Assembly (NCBI GenBank): GCA_025345505.1
Contig: JANVCC010000020.1
Location: 53,647,118-53,711,117 of the forward strand
From: Todiramphus chloris collaris
Taxonomy: Eukaryota; Chordata; Aves; Coraciiformes; Alcedinidae
DNA length: 64,000 nt
Reading direction: 5' to 3'
Positions 13,301 to 25,900 of the stretch are shown piece by piece (position 1 is the first letter of the stretch; every line of letters begins with the position of its first letter). Both the position numbers and the translations under genes were made by a program. The notes beneath the pieces were generated by a model, which saw only the letters and a list, made by a program, of their open reading frames with translations, was not told the DNA's origin and ran no database searches.

Positions 13301-14053
13301 CTAAAACTAAATGTAAATTTGGAACTCAGTAGATAGCTCCAGTCTCCCACAAAGGAGCAGGAATTTGGTTGTTGTGGAAGCCTTAACAGGACAGAATTCC
13401 TAGTTAGATCTACAGAGCATGCTTAAGGACCACATCAGACATTGAGGGATTACAGTTACCAAGGGAAGGAGAGGAAAAAAGCCCTAAGAAGTTTCACAAA
13501 AGCCCGTATGAGACTTGGATGGCAGTCTTCTGTGAAGGGCCTAGGTCAGCCTTTCTGCCCTTGGAGAAAACTGTGGAGAAAATGAGACTGTGAGACTTAG
13601 CCCCCAGCCCATAAATGAACATCACTTTTTTTTTCCTTCCTTGATATTGGTTGGGTATCTGGCACTAAAAACAAACAAAATCTTCTGAGATACTCAGATG
13701 CTTTATGTTGGAAATTGAGGTCTTTGCTGGTTTGACTGCCACTTCTGGCTTACACTTAAGTCACACAGTCAGCATGCTGAAAACTGAGCAAGTGATATGG
13801 AAAACATAGTCATTTTATAATTGATAGTTTCAATTATTTATACTAACACCTAATGAGGTTCAATAACAAAATAGTTATTAGGATTAATGTAATCTTCATT
13901 TACAGCATTAAGAGTTTAAAAAAACATCTGGTCCCATCCAGGTATAGTGTGGCCTATCAGAAGCAACCAGGAAGACAGGAATTCAAATTTGTGATACTGT
14001 GATATTCCTAAGCATATCTTTCAGTTTTTTGCTGTAGAACACAAGAGATAATT

Positions 14054-14112
14054 AAAAAAAAAAAAAAAAAGAAAAAAAAAAAAAAAAAAAAAGTAAAAAA
14101 AACCAAACCTGT
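14054..14112 (+). repeat. Poly-A tract with interruptions
   Basis: Two A runs of 17-21 bases broken by single G and GT, followed by a further A8 run. No recognisable retroposed gene precedes it. Confidence 0.9.
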
Positions 14113-16484
14113 CCTTATCAGGGGAAGGAATTGTTACCACTTCATCTACTAAAATGTTTCTAAAGTGTTATGCAAGCCTTGGAGAACGCATTTTTCTTTC
14201 TCTCATTATGTCTATTTTATGTCTCACTGAGGTTCAGCTTTCTGCAGATCTGTAATGCCTAAAGATGCAGTGAAGTATCCAATGGGATATTTAAAACCAA
14301 CTATTGATCGAGCTCTTTTTCATACCCCTTTGAATCACCAATGTAACTTCTCATGAGTAGCTTCCCTAGGTGCTTAAATAGCCTTAGACACTTGGCCCTA
14401 CAGCCATGATTTTGCAAAACTTGCCTGACATGGGAAAAAAAAAAAAGTTGCACAAAATCTAAATTGCTATGCTCAATATAATTGCATAGCAATATAATGT
14501 CTTATTTGGGCATCTTCTGTTCACAGGGGGTGTGGCAGCGTATGTAAAGCTTCCTTCCCATGTCTACATGGGACCTAAGTTTCCAGGGTTAAAACCTGAA
14601 TCAAGTTTTTCCTTAGTGAGGACAAGCTGCAAAGAGCAGACAACCTCATTAAATAGGAACTCTAAACATCCTGTAGCCCTCCTCTCACGTCTGTTAACTA
14701 CACTGCTTGAGGTGAAAGCTGTTAACTGCAGCTTTTAAAAGGTATGTGTAAATGCAACCTTTTCCCAAAAAATCTGCATAAACAATAACAATTTCTGATA
14801 AATGCAATGCAGTTTTACTGGATTTATGTGCTAAGGACAAGAACTACTTACAATAATGAAATGCATAGGCTTGATTCTTGATTCGTCTGTGTCACTCCAT
14901 TACCTCCAGGGCTTTAAGGAAATCGCTGCAAGAGTAGAATAAGGCCCTTAACGGTTTGCTAGCTACCATCCTGACATTACACCCAGACAATAGCACAGAA
15001 ATTTATATTTAGTTCCACAAGAACAGTACATTAGATATCCTTAAGTGTTTTATGAGGCAGGAATTTTCTGACTATTCTGACAAAAACACCCATATGCATA
15101 GTAACCAGAGCTTTGAACAAATATTGCAGTTATGATTTACAGCACAATTACCAGTCTTCCCAGCTTCATCTTTGATGGCTACTTACTCAGGCTGTCATTT
15201 TTAGCTCTACAGATTATATCTGTCTTGGCCTCTTCCATGAACACTGGATTCACTGGAGTGTGTTGCAGACCATACAGCTCTCAAACAATGAAGCATTTGT
15301 GTTCATTTTCTTCTATTTTATCTTTGGAATTCTACTATTTAGGTCACTATCTGATGCTTCCAGCTATTCTTCCCTGACAAATTGTAGCTCTTTTTAGGCT
15401 TAAAAAGATATAATCAATTAATTAATCTATGTTATTCCTCTGGGTATAAAGGTCTAGATGTAATAAGTGCTACACACAGTATAAGGTTACATTGCTAATC
15501 CTGAGCTGCGGCTCTGAGATTGTGCCTTATAGGCTAAAATTTAAGAGCTGCTGGCCCCTCTAAATATCTGATACAACTAACACAATACCCAGCAATACTA
15601 AATTTCTCAAATCCTTTAAATGATCCCTCACCAGCATGAACTAGAAGGGAGTGCATATATGTATGTATATTCCACAACACATAATTTTAGATACAGAGGA
15701 GAATAGTTGATGAACAGATCTTTACCTAAGCGCATCTACCTTTCCAAAAAAAAAAAAAAAAATCCATCACAGGTTTTACTTGAAAAAGATAATCCTCGGA
15801 TTTCAGGGTGTAACATCACTCATTGTGATATGTGTCAATACCTGTGAAATAAAAATTATATTCAGGTATGGGGACATACAGGAATTCCATTTACATTTAA
15901 GCTTAAGCTCACTGATCGCTCAGCTCACATAAAAAATTACTATGCTCTGAATGAAATGAAGATGAGTGCTTAAGCAAACAGTCATAAATTAATTTGTAAT
16001 GAAACATGACAGTCATAATTTAATTTAGAATGTATTTAAGACTGTTGTTACTATTTGTATAGGTCTTTTTTGCCTGGAGGAAGATGTGGCTTTGTAGTAA
16101 AATGTCAGCTATTGAATACTAAACTTCTTATGCATACATGTGTATTAATTAATTAAAATTATGTACTTTCCTAATGAAGATCTGTTGTCTACTGCAAGCA
16201 TCCAGACAAGACATTGCCTGACTGTGGCACATTCAGTATCAGTGGGTCACTTAAGAAGGAATCCTGAGGGATGGTGGGCATCACCTGTAAAATCTGAGGG
16301 GTCATAAAGCTCAACTTCTTTCCTCAGTGACAAAGAGAGGGAACATAACATGAGAGTAAAGAGCAGGGCTGCAGCTTCTGCTCTTCTCATCTGCTTTCTG
16401 AAGCTGTTTGCAGTGTAGGGCAAGACTAGCACTTAGACCATGGGCACTATCAAGAAAACAGACCTGTGGTGTGTAGTCTTTAAA

Positions 16485-16523
16485 AATATATATATATATA
16501 CACATATATACACACACACACAC
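16485..16523 (+). repeat. Compound (TA)n(CA)n microsatellite
   Basis: About eight TA units, an interruption CACATATATA, then a CA run. Confidence 0.95.
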
Positions 16524-18679
16524 TTTATTTTTCACTAGATTTTTTCCTAAATCTTTTGGGTGGGTCTGACCAACCAATATGAATATATTTTTTTAAAGAC
16601 AAAAATTCTAACCTTGTGGAATTTTATTTTGGATATTGTAATTCTTCTCTTTGGTTCCTGTATCTACGTCCTAATGAATCTTCTGCCTCCATTGACTCCA
16701 CCAATGAAAACTAGATGGGGTTAATGTATTCCTCTAAACTTTCCACTTTTACCATAAGTGCCTAATAAAAATGGTATAGGAGTGGTTTTATTTTAACACA
16801 ATAAATTATTTCTGTTTCTTAGAGCATCAAGTCACAAAAAAAAAAGTGCCTCTATTCAATTTGTTAACTGAGAGATTTTAACTGCAGGGCATTTGGGCAT
16901 GATTTGGGTACGACCAAAACAATCAGTCATTTGTCTTGACCATCAGTCTAAGAGACCATGATCCCAAGAACTTGTGATTTCTATTGGGAAACTGTTTAAG
17001 AAAAAAACAAATTACAAGTCTTGAACTGTAGTATCTTTGCTAAAAAGTGGCATTTATGAAATGTAAAATTAAAAAAAAAAAGCCCCTCTGTTATGATTAA
17101 ATAGGGGAAGACAATGGATGCATTTGCTGTGAACTGTCAAAATTAGCTTGTTTCACACTGATCAGCAGATCATTTAGATCTGGCTAAACAGCACAGAGGA
17201 AGTACTTGGGTAAGTGACAGTAATTGGTCAAAAAGTAGTTTGTCTTCCTCCCATTAGAAAGCTTGTGAAGGGTCCTTTCCACACCCTTCCTGGTAACAGA
17301 ATTCCCCTTTTCATACCTCAAGCTCTTGCTTGACAGGTCAGGTGGCAGGAGGGTTGGTTAGATGCTTGTGTTAAAGGATAAGCTGGTATATTACCCTGCT
17401 CTCAAGGTGAGACCAGTGGAGACCTTTCTACCCTGGGTGCTGAGAAAAATCAGCATCACCTGGAATGGTGGTAAGCTGGTTTTAAACTTTGAGCATGCTT
17501 AAGGACACATACTGGCAGGAATCAGTATGTATCACTTTATGTGCTGAGCTTGGCTTCCCCTAATGAACTTAGCCTGTATTTCATTATGAGTATCTACTAT
17601 TTACCCTGATTCCAAACCTAAGCAAAAATTAGTCCATTCACATCAGAGAATGAGACCTGCCTAAAGAGCTACCATCCAGCACTCACAACAGTTCCTTCCT
17701 TCCCAGTTACCTCATCTTCTCACATAAGAAGTATAAATATTATCCTTGAAAACAAAAATGATCCTGGTTACCTTACCGAGTTCTAGAGAACTACCCTGGG
17801 GAGAGAAGGGTCGATAAGCTGAACACTGTCCTAGCGAAAGCCTAATCTTTGTATCAGTACCTTAAAAGTCAGTTTTGTAACTCTTATATTTAATAGTGAT
17901 GTACAAGCCTTTCTTTCATTGCCCCTTTCTTGGGTAATAGAATGCATCTGGCAAGATACCCCATAGTTTAGATTGCCCTAGAACACCACAAAAACAAGCA
18001 TATCCTTTAGATATATAGCTCCAACTACATTCTCAGGATAAATAACGTTTTCACAACAGCCACTATTTGGTGTTGACATTTATTTGTCACGTGGACATGC
18101 AAAACTTCTGTTTTAAAAACTGAACCCTGCCAGGAGAGGCTTGACAACACAAAAGTCTTGGTATTTCACATTATGTTATCTAGTAAGGGTATTACTGCAA
18201 TGAAAAGCTGAAAACATTTTTTTCTGGGTTAATTTTCAGTCAGATCTGTAAGCTGATCCAACTCATCGTATATTGTATACCAGCTGAAGGGAGGGGAGCT
18301 GCAGCCACAGACTAAGTAACACTTACTGGGTAGCAGCATAGGGCGACTTGGAAATTTGATTTTATGATCAACTAACTAGCACCCAGAATAGTGGTTAATA
18401 CAAAAGCAAACTCACTAGTTTGAAAACCACTATAGTTCAGTATTTCAGGACTCCACTGCAGATGGCTGTGTTTAAAACCAGTCCCTCCACCAAGGATTTC
18501 TAGTTTAAATGGATCAAGCACTTTGTTGCTGCTATAGAGAGAAAAACTGATGCATGGAAAAACTGGGTAAATTACCAAGAGTTCCGGTAAAGTCCATATG
18601 GAATTCCCATTTCAATTCCTCAAACTCACCAGTTTCTGCAGTACAGTATTTTTCAGAACAGACTAGAAAAATGTAAAAA

Positions 18680-19833
18680 TGTTTTAATGCTGATTTACAA
18701 ATAAACAATATTTACATTTTTAGGAGTTACAAAAATACTACAGAAAAAAAACTAGAGAAACCAAAAGCTTCCTCTAACCTTCGAACATTTCAAAGTTATT
18801 TATTTACAAAGAAAAATTACAGTCACTTTTCATAGCATCACATGTTTACATATAAGCATTTCTCAGTTGAAAAATATCTTGCAGCTTACCCACAGGCAGT
18901 TTTTGCAGTTTGAGCTCTGCACTCATCTATCACATCAAAAATTCTATCAGACCCTGTTAAGCTGACGTGACATTGCATTTTTATGTTTTAACAGCCTTTA
19001 GTTTGAAAAATATATATAACCCATAAGGCTAAACTGAATCACAGTTGTTGAGATTCCACCTGGTGTATTTTAGATTGCTCATGGTTTGGTAAAATGACAT
19101 AGGCTAGCTTTTTTATTTAGCTCAGTAATGCATGTTTAGAAAAAGGCAGTCCAATTTCATTAGCTAGGATCTTTCCAACTCTTCATGAAGAGAATTAACA
19201 AACAAAAAGTCCTTTTCAGGATGCTTTTTCACCTTATGAAACTTAAAATTAAATTCTTCCTTTGCTATGTACAACTCTTACCTTAACAAAGACAAACTAG
19301 GCGTGCTTTCCAAATCCTGTTAATTTCCATTAGTTTTCCAATGTCAGATGTTTTATAGATCGGACTTTCTTTAAACCAAAACTTAAAAACTTTCTTCTAC
19401 CCGAGAGCAAACATTAGTATTTCTTAATCTGTATGTCCCTGAGTCTCCATATAGATTAAAATATTTGCTGTAAGAGAAATACAGACCAAACACATACAGT
19501 CCATTTCTGACATCTTCTACTTATTTGTCTATGCAAGTGCTTTCATGCTGTGATGATTTTCAGACTATCCAATTCCAACATATAATAGTATGTGAACTCA
19601 CTACAATTTTCAGTGTGCTGAAGGTAGTCTGGGACTACACATTTACAAGGGGTAGGTTTTAATTAGGACTAAATACCACCTGAGTATTAGTTACAGTTCA
19701 GGTCAAGATTTTTTTAAATTGTGAGACAGACAAAGGCTTGCCATCAGTAGCTGCAAACAGAGTTTAAAAAGTTTCTCCCAGCATTATGGTATTTCCCTCA
19801 CAAAAACTTACTCCACAGACAAAAACTCCAAAT
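18680..19833 (-). other. ETAA1: ETAA1 3' UTR (end uncertain)
   Basis: AT-rich sequence after the TGA with no further splice-compatible open frame. Candidate poly(A) signals on the minus strand are AATAAA at 19117-19112, AATAAA at 18804-18799 and ATTAAA at 18688-18683. A T-rich stretch follows the last two. The exact cleavage site cannot be fixed from the sequence alone. Confidence 0.55.
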
Positions 19834-19949
19834 TCAAGCATCTTTAATGAATGTGTGCATTCTGGACTTTCTTCGTGCAAGAGCTTCTTGTTTTTTCCTT
19901 TCAATCTCTTCTTGAGAACATTTCCTATTTTTCTGTTCCACCACAGACA
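19834..19949 (-). CDS. ETAA1: ETAA1 terminal coding exon 6, RPA32C-binding helix (residues 906-943)
   Basis: The acceptor is TTTGTTTACAG before TGTCTGTGG, and the stop TGA is at 19836-19834. The exon encodes SVVEQKNRKCSQEEIERKKQ and then EALARRKSRMHTFIKDA. The basic amphipathic helix ending QEALARRK is the form seen in RPA32 winged-helix ligands such as SMARCAL1 and in the C-terminus of mammalian ETAA1. It joins exon 5 in phase 1 (split Val codon). Confidence 0.94.
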
Positions 19950-22900
19950 CTGTAAACAAAGAACATCTATTAGGAGCCTTCACGTTTGTTCAATATGTAT
20001 TTTAACTTACCCGTTTTCAGTGTTTGAAGATCTATGGCAAGAGCACACTATTTTGATGTACTAGGCACCCAAGTTAAAAATGGCTCATCTATCCTGTCCC
20101 CAAGGCATAAAGGAGGCTAAGATGCATGACCTTTGTAGTGCTACTGATTGCTACCTCCCGATGAAAATACCAGAATGCAGACATTTGCTTCAAGGAAATT
20201 TTACTTGGCTGCCCTTCAACTGAACCTTGTGACATCAGGAGTCAACACAGGAGATGGCAATGGGTTAAGAAAATGAAGGCTATCAGAGTGAAAAGGGCTC
20301 TACAATTTAGTGAGTTAAGCAGAGATATGGGCATGGAGATGGTATAGACACTGGGGTCAGATACAGTACAGGTGTCACACAAATAAAACCAGAAAGGTTG
20401 AAAGAAGGTCAAAAGTAGCAATAAAAATTGGCAAAGGAGACAAGAACATGATAGCTAAGTGTAATATTTTATGTGTTGTGTTACAGAACTATAAATTCCC
20501 ATACAATAAAATCCTGACCTCACTGAAACTGACAGGAACACTCCCTGCACATGTCAAGAAATGTTACTGGTTTTGACTTCCAATGACTGTATTTTTAATA
20601 AGTAGTCTTTCAAACCAGATAAATAAAACAAAGGGTCTGTTTGCTTCTTTAAAAAAAAAGTGCCCATGAAAAATTACAGATCAGTTTTTGAAAGGCTCAC
20701 TTAACATCCATCTCTTTGTTACAACAAAGTCTTTTCACTAAAAATTTAAGATGAGAACAGTTGTTATCTGTAAAGACAATCTATGCTGTTCTTTTTCATT
20801 CCTTTATACTCTAGAACATTCCATGGAATGGCTAGTTATGTCTCTTCCCCTTAAGATCTGAAATTGCTACTTTCCATTTATCTGCTTCTTTGCTGGGGAA
20901 GACAGCTTGCAGGAATTCTTTTTTTTTTTTTTTTTTTTCTTTTTCCTCCTGTTGTTATAACAGTGCTTCCTGAAAGTTGAGATTGATGTAGTATGCTCTG
21001 AAGGCACATTTTATCAAAATTAATATTGATGAAAACCTCACCAAGCCATGAGATCAAGTCAAAAAAAAGACTGACTGGCACTTGACTGGTTCTACATTTC
21101 CCTAGCAAGTAACCCAGTACTTCAAATATTTACCTGACAATAAAAATGCAACTGACCTCCCTCTTAGATGAAAGGGAATGTTAGTGTTTCAACTGATAAC
21201 ACAAAGAGTATTTCCACTGGCACCTTTAGCCACAGAGTGAACAACAACAGAGGCCAAGGTTTCAGAAGCATCAAATGATTCGAGGTTCCAATTTCCAGGT
21301 CTATAATAATATAAAGAAATTGGCATTCCCTGTAACAGCCTGCCTTCTCTTTCTGCCCCACCACTAACAGGGGTTTTACAAATTCTGGTTAAGCAAGTTT
21401 TAATGTTTTTCAAAATTAACCATAAATTAAAGCACAGATTCATACTACAACATTTATTATATATCAAAATAGTAGTATTTTAAAGTAGCAATTTAAGAAT
21501 ATGGTTATGCTGGGTGCTGCCACCAGCCTATACTTGATCCTACTGATTCTAAGTGTCTGTGGAAAGAGAGTGGGAAGTATTCAGAGAAGTAGAATGAAAA
21601 CAGGAAGCAACATCCTTAACTACAGGAATTCAAGAGATGCATTGGGACAATTTTATTTTGGGGAAAATAAACTCCAAATTCTCATTACAACATTTACTAA
21701 TGCCTAAACTGAATGGATGAATATTGAAGCCTATTGTACCTTGCAGTACAGTATACATGTCTCTGACATTAAGAAACTGATAAAATAAAGACAAATACCT
21801 GATGTAGGCAGTGAAAATGACTCTGAAAGGTGCCTCTTGAAGGGTGGTTTCTTACTGTCAAGCTTGCTGTGTAAAGTCACATTCACCTGATTCTTGCTTC
21901 CTTCCAAACCTTGCAGAGTAATTCCAATGCCAGAATGACCTCCTGGATTTTCAGACCCTATATGAAGAGCACCCTGAGAACTGTTAATCTTTCGGAACTT
22001 AAACTTTGAAGGCATAAGTGACATTTTGTTACCAGAACTGTTATTTGGCATCTTTCCCGTATTATACAAAAGACCTGGGTTGTCTGATGTTTTGCTACTA
22101 AATATGTTTACTGTGTTAACAGGACTCAGTTCTGAAGCAGTCTCTCCTGCTGGCACAGAATTTGACCTGTACCATTTTCCCAAAACAGTCTTTGTGGTAT
22201 CTCCAGAAGAAGCTTGATGGCAGTTTTTCGACAGCGTGTATTTCCACTCCATAGAAGTACCCGAGATCACAGTGCGAGGACTTGAGACATTTTTACAGTT
22301 CACTGTGTGACTTGATGTGGCCAGCCCATGCATAACCTTTGATGAATTCCTACAGGAATTGTTTAGTGAGAAAGCATCCTGGTTTGCATTTGTTTTTTCT
22401 GCCAAGAGATCAGGTAGTCCTTGTTTAGATGCTGGGAAGCTGTTATCAGAGTTTGATCTGGAATTAATACTGGCTCCTTGTATCGTTTTAGCTCTTTCAC
22501 TTCCTTGTTTAACATCCTGGCTCTGGGTCTGCTTTTCTATATCATCACACACCTGATACAACAATTCATCATCCTCACAGTTTGCATCCCAAAGACTATC
22601 AGATTCACAAAACATATCCAATATCTCATCAGAGAATTTTGGTTCATTCCAGTCATCAAAGGAGAGAGGATATTTCTTTGGTATTTCAACTTGATTTAAG
22701 TTACTTGTACTAGCTTGGCTAAGCATTTTAGTTAGATTGTGAGGTTTCATACTGGTAGAAACACTGGATGGTGGACAGAAAATATTTGTGTTATTTCCAG
22801 ATTTTGCAGTCCATTGTCTATGAGGATTAGATCTTGAAGGAAAATGAGAAGGGTCATTTTTAGGCTGAATAGTTTCATTTCCATTCTTCACTTCAGATGT

Positions 22901-25900
22901 CATTGCAACAGGAATATCATTCAAATCCCTGGTTTGGGCACTTTTCCAAACAGTACTTATTTTATCTGGCTTAACATCACATTTGCCATGAAAGGCTGTG
23001 GTCTCTGTCTCAGAGTTTTCTCTCTTATATAGCTTTTGTAAAGAAAAACATTTTACAACATTTTGTGTGTTTTTACTAGAATTTTTCAAAGCTGAAAACT
23101 GCAAACTGTTAGATTTAGGTACACTCCCCAGACAAGTTACTAAATTGCAGTTACTTCTTTCCTTTGTTCTGCCAGCATCACTGAAACCGTTCACTGACAC
23201 ATCTGTAGGAACCAGTGGTTCTTCTGCAGTACTTATCAATTCAGGATTTTGGGTTATTTGCATCACAAAAGAGTCGTCGGACAAAAAATGTGTATCCCAG
23301 TCATCAAAGTCGTCATTAACTACTCCATCAGACTTACTGAAGACCTCCAACTGTGTCTTCAAAGAAGGATTTTTTTTTGCCAACATATGAGTATTGGGTT
23401 TTGAAAAAGTCTTGTTCATGCTTTCTAGTGTACACAAAGTATCTTTTAGATATGCCTCTGAATTACCATGTTGAATGTCTTTAATTTGCTCAGAAAGGTG
23501 TTCCTCCTCCAAAGTGCTTTTATTTTCATGGACACTATTGTTTAAAGAAATACCTGATAGTCCTTGGCTCAGCTGTCCACTACACTTCTGGGTTGAGCAG
23601 TCAAAAAGAGCATGAAGGGCTATTTCAGCCTCAAGGTCTATAGACTTTTGACTGCTAGATTGACAGGGTTCTGCAACAGGGATGCCAGTGCTCTGTCCAA
23701 CTGGTTGCAGGGACAGAGCAACATGTGTTTCAGAAGCTTCAGCAGGGAGTGATTTCAGGTTCTTCATATTTACTTCATCTTTAGAATTATTTAAAGCCTC
23801 TGAGGCAGGTTGAATGAAGTCATGACAAAGATTCTCTTGCTCATGAACAGCATCTAGTTCAACTAAATTTTTATCAAATTCCTTAGCCAATTTCATGAGT
23901 TCCTCATCAGGATTTTTTATTTTAAGATCTCTGGATTAAAAAAAACCAAACAAAACAGAAAAGAAAGTCAGACCTACTGAGAAAGTTTAGCCAAGCTCAA
24001 TAACACAACTGTAGGAGCTGTTCATTCTATAGCTTAACAACTACAGAGTATGACTGAATCCCACCACTTTCAGTGTGCAGTCAGCATGCCATCTATTTGA
24101 TATTTCCCAAGAAATACCCCATTAAGAAGAGATTAACAAGCCCGAAGTTAAAAGCATTCTGCATGCTAATGTAGAATTACATGGTTCACTATACATAAAA
24201 GAACACACATACCCTTTGTCAGGAAAGCCCAGCTGTGATAGGCAAGACAAAACTGTAACTTACCTCGTACAACTTAACTTCGTCCTAGCTCGCACTTTTA
24301 CTACTCCAGGTGTACAGGGAATAGCATCCTCACCAATCCATGTCCCTAAAAGGGAGCCTTCATTACAGGCTGACTTTTCATCCTAAATGATTAGATTTAT
24401 AACCTTAGCAATTTTATTTCAGATAAAGATAAGGCTAGACACACACCTTGCATTAGTTCAAGTTTATAAGCCAATTAAACTCGATGAAATATGTTGAAAG
24501 CCAAAGACAGGAGGTAAACCAACAGCAGCTAAGCGAGATCACTGTGACATTGTCTATTGATAATTATACGACTGTAATTGTATCGAACTAAACCTGGAAC
24601 TTCAATTACAATAACTGAATTTCACCTTGGGGTGCAAATCAAATACTCTTGTTTAATTCAGGTTTACATATAATCTGCCATGGTCACATTACAAGCTGTG
24701 ATCTAGTTTACTTTAGTGTACTAATAAGGAGCTAGTTGAGATGCACTGTCCTTATCCATTTAAAGCAGCATTAAAAAAATCAGAGAATTTAAAAGAATTC
24801 CAGGGGGAAAAAACATTAAAAATCTGACTTCTTCCATTACAACTCATTTATACAAGGAGTCTTTAAACAGAAATAAATGAAATTTAGAAACTAACTGAAG
24901 TTATTTCAGAGTTTCAAAGTTCAGGCTTGGATTTGAGTTCTGAAATCTAAGAGCTACAATACTGCAGTGGTAAATTGTCTAGAGGGCCAGAGCCATGGCA
25001 TGTGAAAAATTACTGCCTGTAAGTCAACAAAAAAACTTTACTAACCACTGGGTAGTTTTGGGTAGGTTTTCTTTTTGTTCAAAAACTTAAATCTTTTTGT
25101 TATTATTTTAAGAGAAAAAAGAACATGAGCAACAGATAGTTGCAAATCCTGGTATTATTTACATTTATGCCAGGGCTGTAATTATTTTAAGGGAAGGAAG
25201 TGGCATCCCTTATCATCAACTTTCCAATTCTTAAGTATGATTTCTCACAACTATGACAAATAGTGAATACGTTTTAAATGGTGCTGCAAAATAGGGAATA
25301 TTTTGCAAGCTAAATACTACAGAACCGATTTAGGAATGACATAGTCTCTTCCTGCACTTAATAAAGGAAACAATAAGCCAACACTCTCACTTTTCAGGCT
25401 GTGGACACTGGGTTCACAGCAAGAGAGAAATACCAAAAACATAGACCTCAGGGTAGAAAGGCAAATTGCGTAGTCATGAAGCAGTGTTACTGTGTTTATA
25501 TTACTGTGGAGTCTTCCTCTTATCCAAGTCTCATTCTCGTACTTCAGCAGTCAGTCAAGACCAGTCAAAATGCTTAAAAACAACTGCCAAGTTAAGTTCA
25601 GTATGTGAAGAAAGTCTTACCTTTCTTTTAAGGATAAATAAACACGACAGTACTCCTAAATCCAAGGGCAATTACTTGTATTCTGAAAATAAAACTCTCT
25701 AAAATAGAGCTGCTGCAAATCGACTGTCTTAATACATCCTTTTTTACACCATTAGTCACTCCTGAGGGCAACCAGTCAAATGCTGTGCTTATGATTTTCA
25801 TTTGATCCAGTTTTATGAACAAGATCCCAGTTTTCTACACACCCTGTTCTTTGAGATACCGTAACTAAAGCTGAGCCTTCACTAAGGCTCTAATGCGATT

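Larger units (their letters stand above)
4640..18650. other. Gene-free left flank
   Basis: About 14 kb with no recognisable exon, RNA gene or young transposon beyond the repeats listed separately. Open frames stay below about 130 codons and show no family resemblance. By human gene order this should be the C1D-facing side of ETAA1. Confidence 0.65.

Noticed and set aside
14041-14112. Long poly-A as the tail of a processed pseudogene
   Set aside because: The roughly 1 kb upstream shows no similarity to any coding sequence I recognise and no obvious target-site duplication.
22998-23390. Plus-strand open frame of 130 codons
   Set aside because: Shadow of ETAA1 exon 5 on the opposite strand, with no family resemblance.
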